Shown here: positions 1 through 13,100 of the stretch, in pieces | Numbering within the stretch: the stretch's first letter is position 1 | How the letters are laid out: each line of letters starts with the position of its first letter | Assembly: GCF_024713975.1 (NCBI RefSeq) | Contig: NC_091113.1 | Location: 13,156,501-13,220,500, forward strand | DNA: 64,000 bases | Reading direction: 5' to 3' | Source of the DNA: Paralichthys olivaceus | Lineage: Eukaryota > Chordata > Actinopteri > Pleuronectiformes > Paralichthyidae | Position numbers and translations under genes: made by a program | Notes under the pieces: model-generated | What the model was told of the DNA's origin: nothing | Databases searched by the model: none | The model's input: the letters and a program-made list of their open reading frames with translations, nothing else

Positions 1-1101
1 AGAATCTGTGACAGAGGAGAAACGTCTTCATATTCAGCGAAACAGACAGGTTACTGTGGCAACAGTAACGTTTGCTACAACGTCCTGTGGCCAGTGGATT
101 TAAGATAGTAATTGAAATAGTTTAGTTGTCACAAAATGAATCACAAGATGAATCACAAAGTGATAAAGCTTGTGAAAGAGCGATGAGTAACTTCAGAGAG
201 CTTATGCAACACTGTGAGTTGTACCAAGTTTCAAAACAAGACTATGTCCTAATAGTTGTGTGGTTACAGAGTGTGTTCATACACTCACTCGTAAAACACT
301 GTATTACATGTGTGTGTAGATACCTGGATGTTGTAATTGCTAGGCTAAAGGTGTGTTGGTGTGACTGGAAATACGTCACATTTTACAGGTCATTGCTATG
401 TTGGCAACAAAGTACAAAAAGCGAACACGTTTTGATCTAATGCCAACATTCATCCCTAAGTTGTATGGTCTTATGGATTAAACATACATCCATGAATCAG
501 TGAATGAATCAGTCAATTAAGTGACAAGTGTTTGTGAGTGCAATAGACAGGACACAGTTTTCAGTCTGGATAAACAAGGTGTTTGAATGTACGTGTGTAC
601 ATATTTATCTGTGCTGTGTGTTTCAAGAGATTTTTGTTTAATCCCAAGTGTCCATGTGATTGTAAGTGTGTGCCAATGACTGCAAATGTGTATTTATCTT
701 ATGTGCACTTTTTTCAAGGACTTTTACATCATGAGCAGTCTGGAAACTTTTAGCAATGTCTAGTTTAGACATACACAATTTTTAGCCCAATTTTGTAGTT
801 GCAAACAATTTTGGAACCGACAAAAGCCCCAGAATCGGAGGCATTAGCTTTTCTTCTGAATTCTCTCATTGCTGTGTGTGAACTCTTGGAAGAGGCGATT
901 CAAGAGGCTCCTCAGACTAAATGTCTTGACCAATGAGCAACAACTACAGCTAATCAGAGCGAACCATAGCTACTGGTCTTCCGTTTCTTGTGTAAGACCT
1001 TGTAGTACGTGACCCTGTCAGTGTGAAAGTTGCAGTCTGAACTTAGCATTAGTCTGTGCGATTGTGCGACTGTGTGAATGTGGTGAGGTGTGTGTAATTA
1101 C
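1..1101. other. mrtfa intron, left edge of window
   Basis: AT-rich intron 3' of the RPEL3 exon on the minus strand. No later mrtfa exon (SAP or leucine-zipper coding) was recognisable here. The open frame at 126-440 has no family features and is probably chance. Confidence 0.6.
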
Positions 1102-4100
1102 CCAGCAGTGAGTGCTGCAGAGAGCAGGTGACTGACAGGATGTTTTTGTGAACCAGCTCGATGGGACCCGGTCTGTGGGAGATCTTGTCATTGAGGTTGT
1201 CGGCCAGTCGCGCTCGCTTCAGCTGCAGTTGCTTAGCCTGCAGAGACGGCTCTGCCAACGTCTCTGTGGAGCGGACAGCAGGGAAATGTGAACTGATCAA
1301 GACATTTATTTTAATCCTCAACAAAAACAAGACGGCAGTGCTTTGTACCTGAGGGATATAAATGAAGAGATATTCGTTTTTAAATATTTTGAGCAGATCC
1401 AGAGGGAGGAAGTCGGCTTTCTGAAGACCCAATACTGCATAACTATTAATATATTAATATTCAAGTGTATCAATCAAATAGTTGGTACCTGAAAATAAAA
1501 TTTAAATTACCAGCATACTGAGAAGTTGAACTGTATCAAGCTGTTATATTTATCAAACACATCCCTGCACTGATAACTAATAAAAAAAACATGCTGATAT
1601 ACTAAGGAGCATGGGAAAGGCCTTATTTCCGACTCACTTTACAGAAGCTTGAGACTTGATCTATTAGTTTTGTATGGTGCTTTCCTATTATGAGAAATGA
1701 GTTGAATTCTGTGAAAGCCCTAACAGAATTATGAAGTAGGAACTGAACACTAACCTTATCTCTAGGAATTGTTCCGTTTTGGTTAATGCATGGTTCCTTT
1801 TAAATGAAGTTTCATTCATTTGGCCTAACTTAAACCTGCTACTCCTAAAGTCCACTTGTGGGTAAGAACTTACCCTCCAGAATGTGCATCCTGACCAGCT
1901 CGGAGCGCTCAGGACGACACCGAATCTTCCTCTTCAGATAGTCCTCGGTCTTGGGGAAACACAACCGACACATCATGGTGGGAATGAAGATGGAAGAAAG
2001 AGGATCACAGGCAGAAGGATTAGAAACAGGTACCATTCTGCTTTGTACTGAGTTGTTTATAAGGTATATAAATGTTTTGCGTCATTCAGTGAGCAAAAAC
2101 TGTGTAAGATACTCACCCTTGCTCGCTCCAGAAGCCTCCGCTGTTCGTGAAAGGCTGCCGGGCTCTTCAGTGCTGCATCGAGAGAGGGATGGAGAGAGAT
2201 GAGTGCAGCTCTCACAGACTTATGAGAACAACGTGAAAACCATAGGTGAGAACAGATACAGCCATAGAGGAAGGCAGAGTCAAAGTGGAAGTGTCGGCAT
2301 GACGAGGTCAGAGTTGCTATTCTAAACCACACAGTCGCTTGATATGACATGCGCTGTGTGTGCAGGAATAAAAACGTCTCTCTGCAAAACAGTTCTTTTT
2401 TCCACCAATGAAGCTTTTTAATTAAATTAAATTCAACCAAAGGTATTAATCCCACCCGGGCCAATGCATTTGGAACAGCTTGAATAAAAAACATAAACAG
2501 TATGGTACAAGACACAAGGGACCCCTCTTTCTTTAACATTCCGAGATGTTTTCCGTGGGCAGCTCAAAACTTATGACAGCACTGACTGTAGGCATCGACT
2601 GTGCATGCTCCAGGTACAACCATTACACCTACTGGAATGTAATCTGAAATCAGGTACGACAAGCGTGGACCGCCAGACTGACAAAGCCCCTCATTTTAGT
2701 ATGTGTTTGGCCTGCATCGTTTTATTTTAGAATATAGGACAAGATGGTGAATATCCTCTGTATGTTTGAAGGTCTTCTGCACAAATTAAGTTACCAGCTA
2801 CCATTTGATGTTAGCAGGTTTTTGCAGCCACCAGCGGATGTTAGGGACATTACTTTAGCTGTGCACCTTAGTGTCATCAAGTGTTTTGGCCTTGAGATCA
2901 ATGATACAGGCCGAACCGTGTGGTGTGGGTCAGGGACGAGCCGGAGGCATTTTGGTGAGGATCTGGATCAGGGAGTGTAGACATTTTTTTACATTTTCAC
3001 AATTAAAATCAGGCACATTTAGAAGACTGATATCTATGAGTGTGGGAAATTTGGTGCAGCTTGATTTAATTTAAGGGAACTGTTGGGCCTAGGCGGTGGA
3101 GAGCATCTATTTGGGGAAGGATATATAGAGGACAGTGGCAGTTACATGATGTAACAGCAATTGTCTGATTGGTCCATAGCTGGTGAAATCCCTACCAAGG
3201 GTGTGTGAGAGTGGACATTCTGGCTACAGCTGGGCGTCGATTGTACGTGTGCCACAGATGAGTGGGCGTGGGGGTGGGAGGCATTCCTGTGTCCCAACCT
3301 CTGAGGTTGAAAGAAGAAGATCCACATACCAGTTGTGACATAACCAAACGGTTTTAGGATCACAACAAGACGGCAAAAAAAACAGACTACGGGTCATCTG
3401 ATCTGAAAGAGGAGCTTTTCTCTAACCATGTAATCGCCAGCTTCTCAGCCGCCTCAGTATCTATATTTCCACTCTCACAGTAATATTTACTGTAGCTGCT
3501 TCCTTCTGCTGCAGCTTGGTTTGGATGTTTATGCCATCCATCTGATAATACAGCTATAATTGACATTTTTATTCTGTTTCTGAACAAGTAAAAAACTTGA
3601 TTTAACTGAATGTCTGAACAGCTGGCCGTTATGACTGCAACATCAATCACTATGCCATACTTATGTAATTTACAGAAACATCTGTGTTGTGTATCTGACT
3701 GCAGTGAAACAAGAAGCACAATCGCAGGAAATTCAGTGACAACAGAACAGAGATTCAGCCTGAACAGCTAGATGTGTTTGTCAATGTCTGTTGATTTAAG
3801 AGCAATTCTAACAAACCGGTGCTTTTGATGAACTATTTAAACATTTGTCAACATAAAAGAAACTTAAAAATGTAAAAAATAATAAATAATAATTATTAAG
3901 AGAAGCAAAAAATTAGACTTTTTTCCTTATATGTTTTCATTAGTTAGAACATGACATGATTCACAAATCTCCAACCTGACATTGGCATGTCAATTATGTC
4001 ACATGTGCTTCAATACCTGAGAGAAGGAGGGTTTCTCATTTACATTATCTATATCAGTTCCTAACATTCACTGTCTCCTCTGCAGCCGGCCAACGATACA

Positions 4101-7100
4101 GTTCAAACCATCAGAATATGGGAACTGCTTACATTCGTATGATCGGGATTTGACTCCATTGAAAGTGGTTAAATGACGATGTACCCTCCCCTCCTCGTTC
4201 GTCAGCAGTTCATATGATCTTTATGGTCCCACAATTCAACAGGGACCATGACAGCTGAACAGCCTCCGCTCTACCCTGCTGAGTCTCAAGGCAATGGTAA
4301 GAATAAATGCTGTTTGTTGGGCTCAACCACTGTCTTTAATACCTCTTATAAAAACCGACGCTTTCTCTTTCTCCCTCTTTCTGTTTTTAATCTCTGTATC
4401 TCCACAGACGAGTATCTAGACAGCGAAACATTCCACCAGTACATGCTGATCCCAGAGCAGCTAATGGTGTGGCATGAAGCTGGTTGCATAAGGAGGACAC
4501 AGACAGATTTACTGTAACAGCTTAAAGGTCCAATGTGACACTTTTTTCTATGGACCGCAACAAGCCCTTGGCCAGAGTGTCTATTCCAGTGCATTCTCTC
4601 ATGCCTAACACATACAAACTGAGCCCCGTTAGTTACTGTAAGTGCAATTTTATTAACTAAAGTACAAGTACCAAGTACAGTAAAGAGGGACATGAAAAAA
4701 GATGTAAATAGGCCAAAGAAAGGAGAACACGCAACGTCTTATTACTATCAATGGCTGACAAGATTCACATTTCAACCTACTTTGTGTTTTAATGAGGGTT
4801 TGTTTGTTAGCAGAATAACACAAAAACTACTGTTTCCATGACATTTTGTGGAGGGGTGGGGCCCAAGGAATGACCCAATAAATTTTGGAGTGGATCTGAA
4901 TATATGGACGGGTTGGATCCAGGAATTTATTTTCACTCTCTTTGCAGTGTTTCCCACAGAATTAATTCAATCTATGGCTGCTGCAGGGGTGCATGCATGT
5001 GCATGAAGGTTGCTCTCACGTGCAAAGGATTCCAACAAGTACACAGACTAAAGAGAGCAGAGAGAGTTTAAACGAGTTCTCGCATGAGAGGAAGAACTGC
5101 ACTGCACGCCAATTGCAGGTAAACGCACAACTGCAGCCGAAATTATGAGGTCTGACTGTGTGGACAGTAAAAACTTTATTGATGATAGCACAAGCAAGTA
5201 GTGGATGTAATGGAGTGAAACGTTACGTTAGACATCTCTTATAATGTTATAAGTTTAAAAAATAAATTTCGGTTCATTATGAAACTAAGGCGGGACTCAT
5301 CTCTCTTCATCTTTTGTTTCTCTGAACACAAACTAAACAGCAACATCGTCAGGGCCTACACGTCCTTGTGCCTACCTTACTTTAGGTTAAAAAATTTTTT
5401 TCAAAAGCCTGCCACTTACTGCCCATAGATACATTAAACAGAGGGGGAAACATTTTGTAAATAAATAAGAATAGTAAAAACTGCCTATTGTGATGTGTGG
5501 AACTCTGAAACAGGAAGTGAATACAGAAGAAGAGGAAGCTGCCACATTTGATAACACAAAGTGGTGCAAAGACACCACAAAATGTGACATGCAGGATGCA
5601 CAAACTCATGCCAGTAACACAAATAGATAAGGGCTATCATTTTCTGTGAAAGTGGATGATAATCAAGAGCCTCGACCTTCAGAATATGTATTACCTGAAG
5701 ATGCTTTGATATCAAACACAGGCAAACAGATAAAGATCTACCAACATATCCTGTTTAGCACATGTGGATAACCAGAAATAATGCAGAGTAAGGTTTGTTT
5801 AGCATGTGAGTTAATGGCACATGTGCATATAGATCAGCACTGGTATTGTATACGTAACATAATCAATCTGTGACAGGGTTTGACATACAGTCTGATGCTG
5901 GAGAAGGAAACTCTGTGACCTCCACTCAAAGACAAAGACACACTGTCCTACTCAAGTTTCTATGAAGCATCATAATACGTTTTTCAATGTTGTTCCGTTA
6001 TAGAGCATGTGCATCACTGACTGATATGTGTGTATATATGGAACTAACCACATTCAGGATGCATTACGGAAGTTGCACAGCACGGTACATTTTGATACAC
6101 TCATAAAAGAGACTTACGTGGCATGATCCCTTGGCTGACCAGTTCCTCACGTGTTCGTCTCTGCTGGAGTTTGAGCTGGAGGACTGCATGGAGACAGAGG
6201 AGGTGGGGGGGAGACAGAGGAGAAAAGAGAGTCAGCGAAGACCCGGTGAGAGCAACAAAACTGCAGCGATGGAGCTCTGAGCTCTTCAAGCTTCCTTATT
6301 GTCCACTGAGCACAAGTCCATCTGCGACGTTTGGATGCGTAACCACACAGGGAGAACCAAGATGCATTTGGACTGACATTAAGAGGACCTGCTCTTTCTG
6401 GGCACCCGGTTCATCCGCCCATTTCCCCCTTCTCACTTGCGTTTTTTTTAAGCTGCAGAGGAGGAGTGCTACAAACTTCCTGTTTCTCTCTCTTTTTTTT
6501 TTTTGTGCAACGATGTGTGTGACAGAAAAAGTAACCATTGATCAATGAATCGGTCACATCAAGCAGGCACAGCTACAAAAGTAATGAAACCATCAACATT
6601 GTGTAAAGAGCAATGAAAATAGAGACTGAAACAAGTTCTGCCTCAGTCAAAAACCATACGGGCCGATTGCGCCGTCATTTCAAAACAGGAAGTGCTAGTT
6701 ACATAACACAGAGACTAGGAGAGAGAGTTTTAAGGAACACAAGGATGAACCAAAAGAACTGGAGCGTGTCTGACTCTTCAGCTAACACTAAACTTTAGTT
6801 GTTGTCATTCTCATCTTTATACCTTTTAAAGTTGAACACATTTTAAATATAATCTCCTGAGCTGAAATCTTATCTCTGGTTCTAGCCTCATCACAAAGAC
6901 CAATAGAATATCAGGTGTAGTGCTGACAAATGAAATTGTCCCGCCCTCCTTACCTTTACTTCTAAGCATCCTGTGCGGGCGGATATTTGAACAAGCACAC
7001 AGAAACAGCATGAGCGCGAGGAGAAGAGCTGAAGCTGGAGCGCAGGAAATCTGTCCAAGCGACAAAATATCTGAGTGCAATCGCACATATAGAACACAAG

Positions 7101-10100
7101 CAAAGCAAATTTTAGCAGAAGCAGGAGCTATTTTAGTGCGACTGCAGGGTTTTGAGTGAAAACGTTACAAAATCTGAACCTGAAATCATGCAAGTGCTGG
7201 TCTATGAAGGATCATACTCTTGATTAAAGATAGGAAAACAAACGATAAACTGAGCGAATACAATTTAATTTTGTTAGAAAAAGGCTTTTACAGAATAATA
7301 ATTTAAATGTGGGAAGCTGCAGGTTTAGGCAAGTAAAATTTGTATTTTAGAACTTGCTGCAGTTACACTTTCTTGCAACACAGTGAAATTCTAAGGAAGT
7401 GGGTTTGACCTTTCCACCACACAGACACTTCAAGGACTCCTGAACAGTCAGATCACAGACAGAGAGATGTACATTGCTCTACACTTCCAATGAAACAGCC
7501 TGATGACGTGACACACTTTCTGATCGCTTTTATGTTTAGATCACAGCGTTTGATCCAATCAGAGGAAGGAATGAATCTGTTGCTCCACCAAATATACTCT
7601 CCCTGACACACACTTTCAGCTTAGCTCCAGTCAGCTGTGACTGGTTTAACATGCACAAGTTGTCCTTGCTGGAGCTGTGTGTTTGTGTGTGTGAAGTGGA
7701 ACACACCACCGAGGCTTCCCAAGAATTTCTGGCCAGGATTGCATCTGCTACTTTGAGGACAAGCAGCACCTGTTCCTTCCCACTAACAAAGTGACATCAC
7801 TGGTGCTCACAGGATAGCTAACCGGTTAGCCATCCTGCGTAGCTGCTGCTGTGTTATCCCTCTGTTATGACAAACGCTCCAGGCCTGGACAGCAACACGG
7901 CAAGTACCATTTATTAACGTCAGGGCCTGTGCAAGTAAATGTCATTCTTTGGCTCCAAATCCTTGCTGGTGATCCCAGCTCCCCTCTGTTATATTTACAA
8001 GTATATGCTTTACGTCTTGAGGGATGAGACGAGAACTAGAGACTCCCCTCTGGAAGCAATAACATGTCAGTTCCCATTCAGCGGTGTAAACACAGAGAAC
8101 TAAACAGGGCCCGATGAGCTCATGTATATGTTCAATCTGTGCGGCAGCTAAGAGAGTCATTTTCGCTCTGTGCCAAGCACGCAGACAAACACTCACGTGT
8201 CGCCTGAATCCACTCACACACATGCAAAGACACACACAGATATGCTGACCATGCCATGGCATAGTGCATGATAGGATGCCACGTAATTTGGCACTTCCAG
8301 GAAGAGGTTTATTCTGGGAAAGAGAATCTTACGCTTCCCCCCTCTGCAGCCTCAAATCTCGGTGCTCCTTCCTTTCACGCACCAAGGACACTCCACTTAA
8401 CTTATTTATTCTGCCCTGCACTCCTTTCCCACTCCTCTCCTTATTCCTCCACTCTGACAGTAACTGAACTGGAAGCACAAGTATTGGCTGTTTAGTGGAG
8501 ACATTGGCCTCTAATGGCTTTTCAGTCATCAGTTAAAAACGATCAAGTGTCGGCCATGACTGAGTCAATTTTCTAGGTGGTTTGAAAGGAAAGAAAATTG
8601 CATTAGTCTCGCAGTTATAGCTCATGCATGCTGGTGATGGTGCGTAGTGTGAAAAGCTGCAGTGGTGTTGAAACTGTGGGCTGATGTGGGGAAACCAAAC
8701 CATATGACTGTTCAAGGTGCTCAAAAATAACATTCGAGGCAATCACAACCAAACAGCTAATAAATATTAAAGCAGAACTAGGTACTGTTTGAATTATAGC
8801 TCCTATGTCAGCCCTTAGTTGGTGTCAGTTATCAGTTACAAACGAAAATAGTCAAAACTCAAAAGTAATTTGTGTATTTGCAAAAAGGCTGAAACAAATT
8901 CAGATTAAACATGACACATTCTTTGTCTTTTGGAGACCAGGACACACACTGGAGCTTAAATGAGGTTTAAAGGCCATTTATGGTTAATTTAAGCAAAAGG
9001 ATGAAAAGGCAGGGCAGGTTTTATTAGGATACTAGGCCACAGCCAAAACTGGCCTCTGCAGTCATAAAAAGTCAGAGTGAAGGAACACAGAGGGAAAGAG
9101 GCAGACAAGAGAGCGGAGACGGCTGCTTTTACAGCTTTTAGATCGAGCAGAAGGAACAACAACCGTTTCGCTTACTCTGTCAAGCCTGTAATCTTTGGGT
9201 TTCAAGATGGCATCTCAAACCACTGTGCCAATCTGCTGCCAGACAGTGTGCCAGTGAAAGTCTCGGAGAAAGTAAAGTTAGAAAGCACTTGAGAGCAACA
9301 TACCAGGTTCCTGTCGGTTCGCAGCTGCAGTGTCAGAATTATATCACACTTCACATCTTTATTTAGACATCTGGGTATTAAATTGGCCTCCACCTTTTTT
9401 TTCCAATTGCTTATTAATCTTTAATGTCTTTTCAGCCATACACTGTCAAAGACAACGTTTAAATCCTGTGATTTGCAATTAAAGAAAAGCATGAAAACGT
9501 ATATTTCACCTGATAAATACGACACTAAAGGCTCTGGTTTGAATCTTGGTTTGGACGGAGCCTTTCTTTGTAGACTTAGCATGTTCTCCTGGTGTCTTTG
9601 TGGGATTTCTCCAGGTACCCTAGCTTCCTCCAACAGTCCAAAGACATGCAGATTGGGTTTAGGTTGATTGGCGACTCTGAATTGAATCTGAGGGCGAACG
9701 GTCTCTGTATGTCGGCCCTGCGATACACTGTCCAGGGTGTACCCCACCTCTCGTCCAATGTCGGCTGAGCCTACGACCCTCAAAGGATAAGCGGTATAGA
9801 TAATGGATGGGAGGATGGAATACCACAGTAGAATGCCATTCTCAGTAGAGAGCATAATTCTGCCAAGGCCAACCTATCCTGCACATCTGTCTAGCTGTTA
9901 TAACATAACCATGTCATTGAATGTAATGGAGTAGTGAAAGTAATGATGCGGGTCATAATCGGGTGGGGCTATATAACATGTAAGCTGGAACATGAAAGAA
10001 GTACTCTATTAGCAACTCATGCAAACACCATGATCAAAATATCTTATTCTGAATTACTATAAAGTTACAGGAAATCAAAGAACTCCTTTATTCTCATCAA

Positions 10101-13100
10101 CCAGTTCAATCCCTCCACTGGGTTTGGTGTATATCGGTCCAACAAACAGCGGTGGAAACATAACATTGTTAGTGGTGGTCAAAAATAAAAGAACTAACTC
10201 ACACAGTAAAAAGTCATGTGATAGTTGTTTGTATAGCGAGACAATAAAATAATACTTATACCACATATAACTCATAACTTCTGCAGTTTCTACACCTAAC
10301 AGCAGTGCACCGTGGCTGTTAAGGAATTCTTATACTGATCCAGAGGTCACATACATTACAGTCTCCTGAAAGCAGGTTCAGTTTTAAGGTTAATGCGGCG
10401 TCAGGAGAAGGAGGAGGGCACTGAGGCAGAGCCAACTTCTTGATGGCCAACTGGGCTAATCCTGCGGTGCTCATGTGTCATTAGTTCTGATTTAACATGT
10501 CTGACGTCGTCACTGTCCCCAAAGACCCTCCCTTGCTTTGCATAGCTAAGCCAACACACACCCACCATAGCAACACGCATGAAGGGAGAATGTTTCAAGC
10601 CTGAACTGGATGAGGAAGTGGGTACATGGGGACAGAAACATATCTGATCATACACTGACGCATACCCAGCTACCAAACTCACAAACACCAGTCTCACAGA
10701 TTCTCCGAAAGGCTATTAACTAGCATAGGTGTATTTGGAAAGCCTGTTAATGATCTCCTGCATTAGTTCACCATTTGCACAGCCGTGTAGTTTGATTGAA
10801 TCTGTTGAGCAGAGAGGTGAACGCAGAGCCTGAAATGTTTCATGCAGCAGTGAGAATGGAAAGAGGCTAGAGGGCAGGAACAACACAAGGTTAAGGCCAT
10901 TCACTCGCTCTCGCTGCCTCCGCACTGCCACACTGCTCTGGGAAGACGGATGACTAGGAGGATCGGAGCAAATACTAATTATCTTAAAAGTTCAAGGAAC
11001 ACAAGTGTGACTCCTGAAGCTCCCATGGCTTAAAGTGGTTCATGTCACTCACACTTGCTCTATACATAATGCAGACACACCTTTGAAGACTTAAGCAAAG
11101 GTTAGCAGGTAGGAATAAAAACAAGTGTGGATAGCTGTAGAGTCATGTATCATGTGACAGTGCATGCATGTTGTTTTTTCTGTAATTTTTTTCATTAAAC
11201 TCGAACTCCTCATTCTTCCATCAGTGTAACCTCCCAGGAATCTTTTTGTTTCACAGGCAGTCAGTCATCACTATGACTCTTGTAATAAACAATCTTAAGC
11301 TATTTGATCGTCAAACTGACTGTTTATATATGACGTTACTAGTGGCCGCCGTAGTTTTCCGTTTCTACAGGACAAGATGTTAGTTGTGTTTTACTTCTCG
11401 CATCAAAATCTAAAAATGTGTCCCATCATCATAAAGCCTATAACATTCTGCAAATACTACTCATGCTACAACTGTGAGAGCTTCCAATCTGGCAAAAAAG
11501 TACATTTGATTTTATTACAATTGATAGAAATGTTTTTTTAAGGGAGTTGTTGTCTGGCACATGCATTTGCACGCACATGTTCCCAGTCTCGATGGATGTT
11601 TCACCATGTTCCACTGATCTACAGATTACTGTAAAGCCTAAAGAAATACAGTATGAACACAAACACAAAAACTGGGAAGAGGACAACACTGACTATAAAC
11701 ATTTGATATGTGTTTATAAGAAAAAACCACAGAGCACCTTTAACGCTGGCACAACATGCAGTGTGAGTTTAACATGACAGACTGAGTTATTTCCTACTGT
11801 AGTTACTCACGCTTCTTTAATTAAACACAGAAGTCGAGAAGGTTTATCAGGGGGGACCAGATAACCACTAACTTCCTTCCATCTTACATAGGCCAGTGAA
11901 CCAAATCTCTTATCTTTAGCACAGCCCCATTAACTATTTATATGCGGCCATGAAGTACTGACATGAACCTGCAGAGGCACATAAACACAAGTCATACCAG
12001 ATAACTTGTGAGCATATCCCGATCGCCCACCTTCTTTCAAGCTGTGATAGACATGTCGGTCATGATCCATCTTCAGCCCTGCCTTCTCCATATCCACATC
12101 GTCTCCCATTGGAGGAGAGCCATGAGGGGAGAGTTCGAAGGACAGGCAGTTGTTGGTATCCAGCATTATCATTCAGAATGGAGATCTGTTATTTTGGTAA
12201 ACATTGAACTTCTCTGGCAAAAGGGGGTCCTCCTCTGAAGTCCCAAATGTTGACACTTTAGGGGGAAGGGAAAGAAGAGTCCTGTCTCAAAACTGCACCA
12301 GCTGTCCCTTCAATTAGATGTCCCCTCTTTCAAAGGAAAGAACGTGGATCAAATGCCGGAGAAGACTCACATACAAGTCCAAGGAGATAAACCAAAACGA
12401 GTAGGAAAAACACTGCAACCTCCTCTCCTCCTCTAGTGTCTCTCTCCCTCTTCAGTACCAGAGAAATCGATTTTTCTGTCTCAGCTTCTCTTTCTTTCTC
12501 TCCTTCCTCCTGCTCTCTCCTTCCCTTGCAGTGGCAGTCGGCAAGTCACGACAGCACTGCCTTGCGAAGGCTGCCCAGAGAGACAAGGGGAGGGGAGGGT
12601 GAAGAAATCCACGGGACGAGTCGTGGGTGAAAAGACTAAGGCAGACAAGAGGGGAGGAAACTGAAAAGCAGCGTGCAGGGGAGGGAGAGAGAACAGCAGT
12701 GATCTCGGCAGAGACACAGAGAGAGAGAGAGTGCCCAGAGAGACTGCTCTGGTTGCGGCTCCTCCTGAATTTTACACACACGCGCACATGCTCGCACACA
12801 CACACGAGCAGGGAGTGTTGCCGATAAAGTTCTCCTGCTCAGCTGTTGCTATTCATTCACAGTTACAGGCTGAGGGGAGGGGGCTGCTACATGCAAATCT
12901 CCTCCTGTGAAATATATGTACACAAAACTCCCCCATCATCGACAAAAAAATCCGTTCTTTAACACTTTCTGAACTCCTCTAAATACACAGGCTTGCTCTC
13001 TTACACGGTGACTCAGTCAATCTATGAGCAGGTTTTATGGCATGAGTAGAAGTGGCAATAACAGTTTTCAGCGATGACCTCATCCGACATAATCGACCTT

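Noticed and set aside
3387..3719. 110-residue minus-strand open frame in mrtfa intron
   Set aside because: Could be an extra mrtfa exon by strand, but has no similarity to the family and the exons on either side already join in phase.
6123..6548. 141-residue plus-strand open frame
   Set aside because: Antisense shadow of the mrtfa RPEL1 exon running into intron.
12720..12735. Short GA and CA runs near 12720-12805 as a separate regulatory element
   Set aside because: Simple-sequence runs inside the inferred internal promoter; nothing distinguishes them from ordinary microsatellites.
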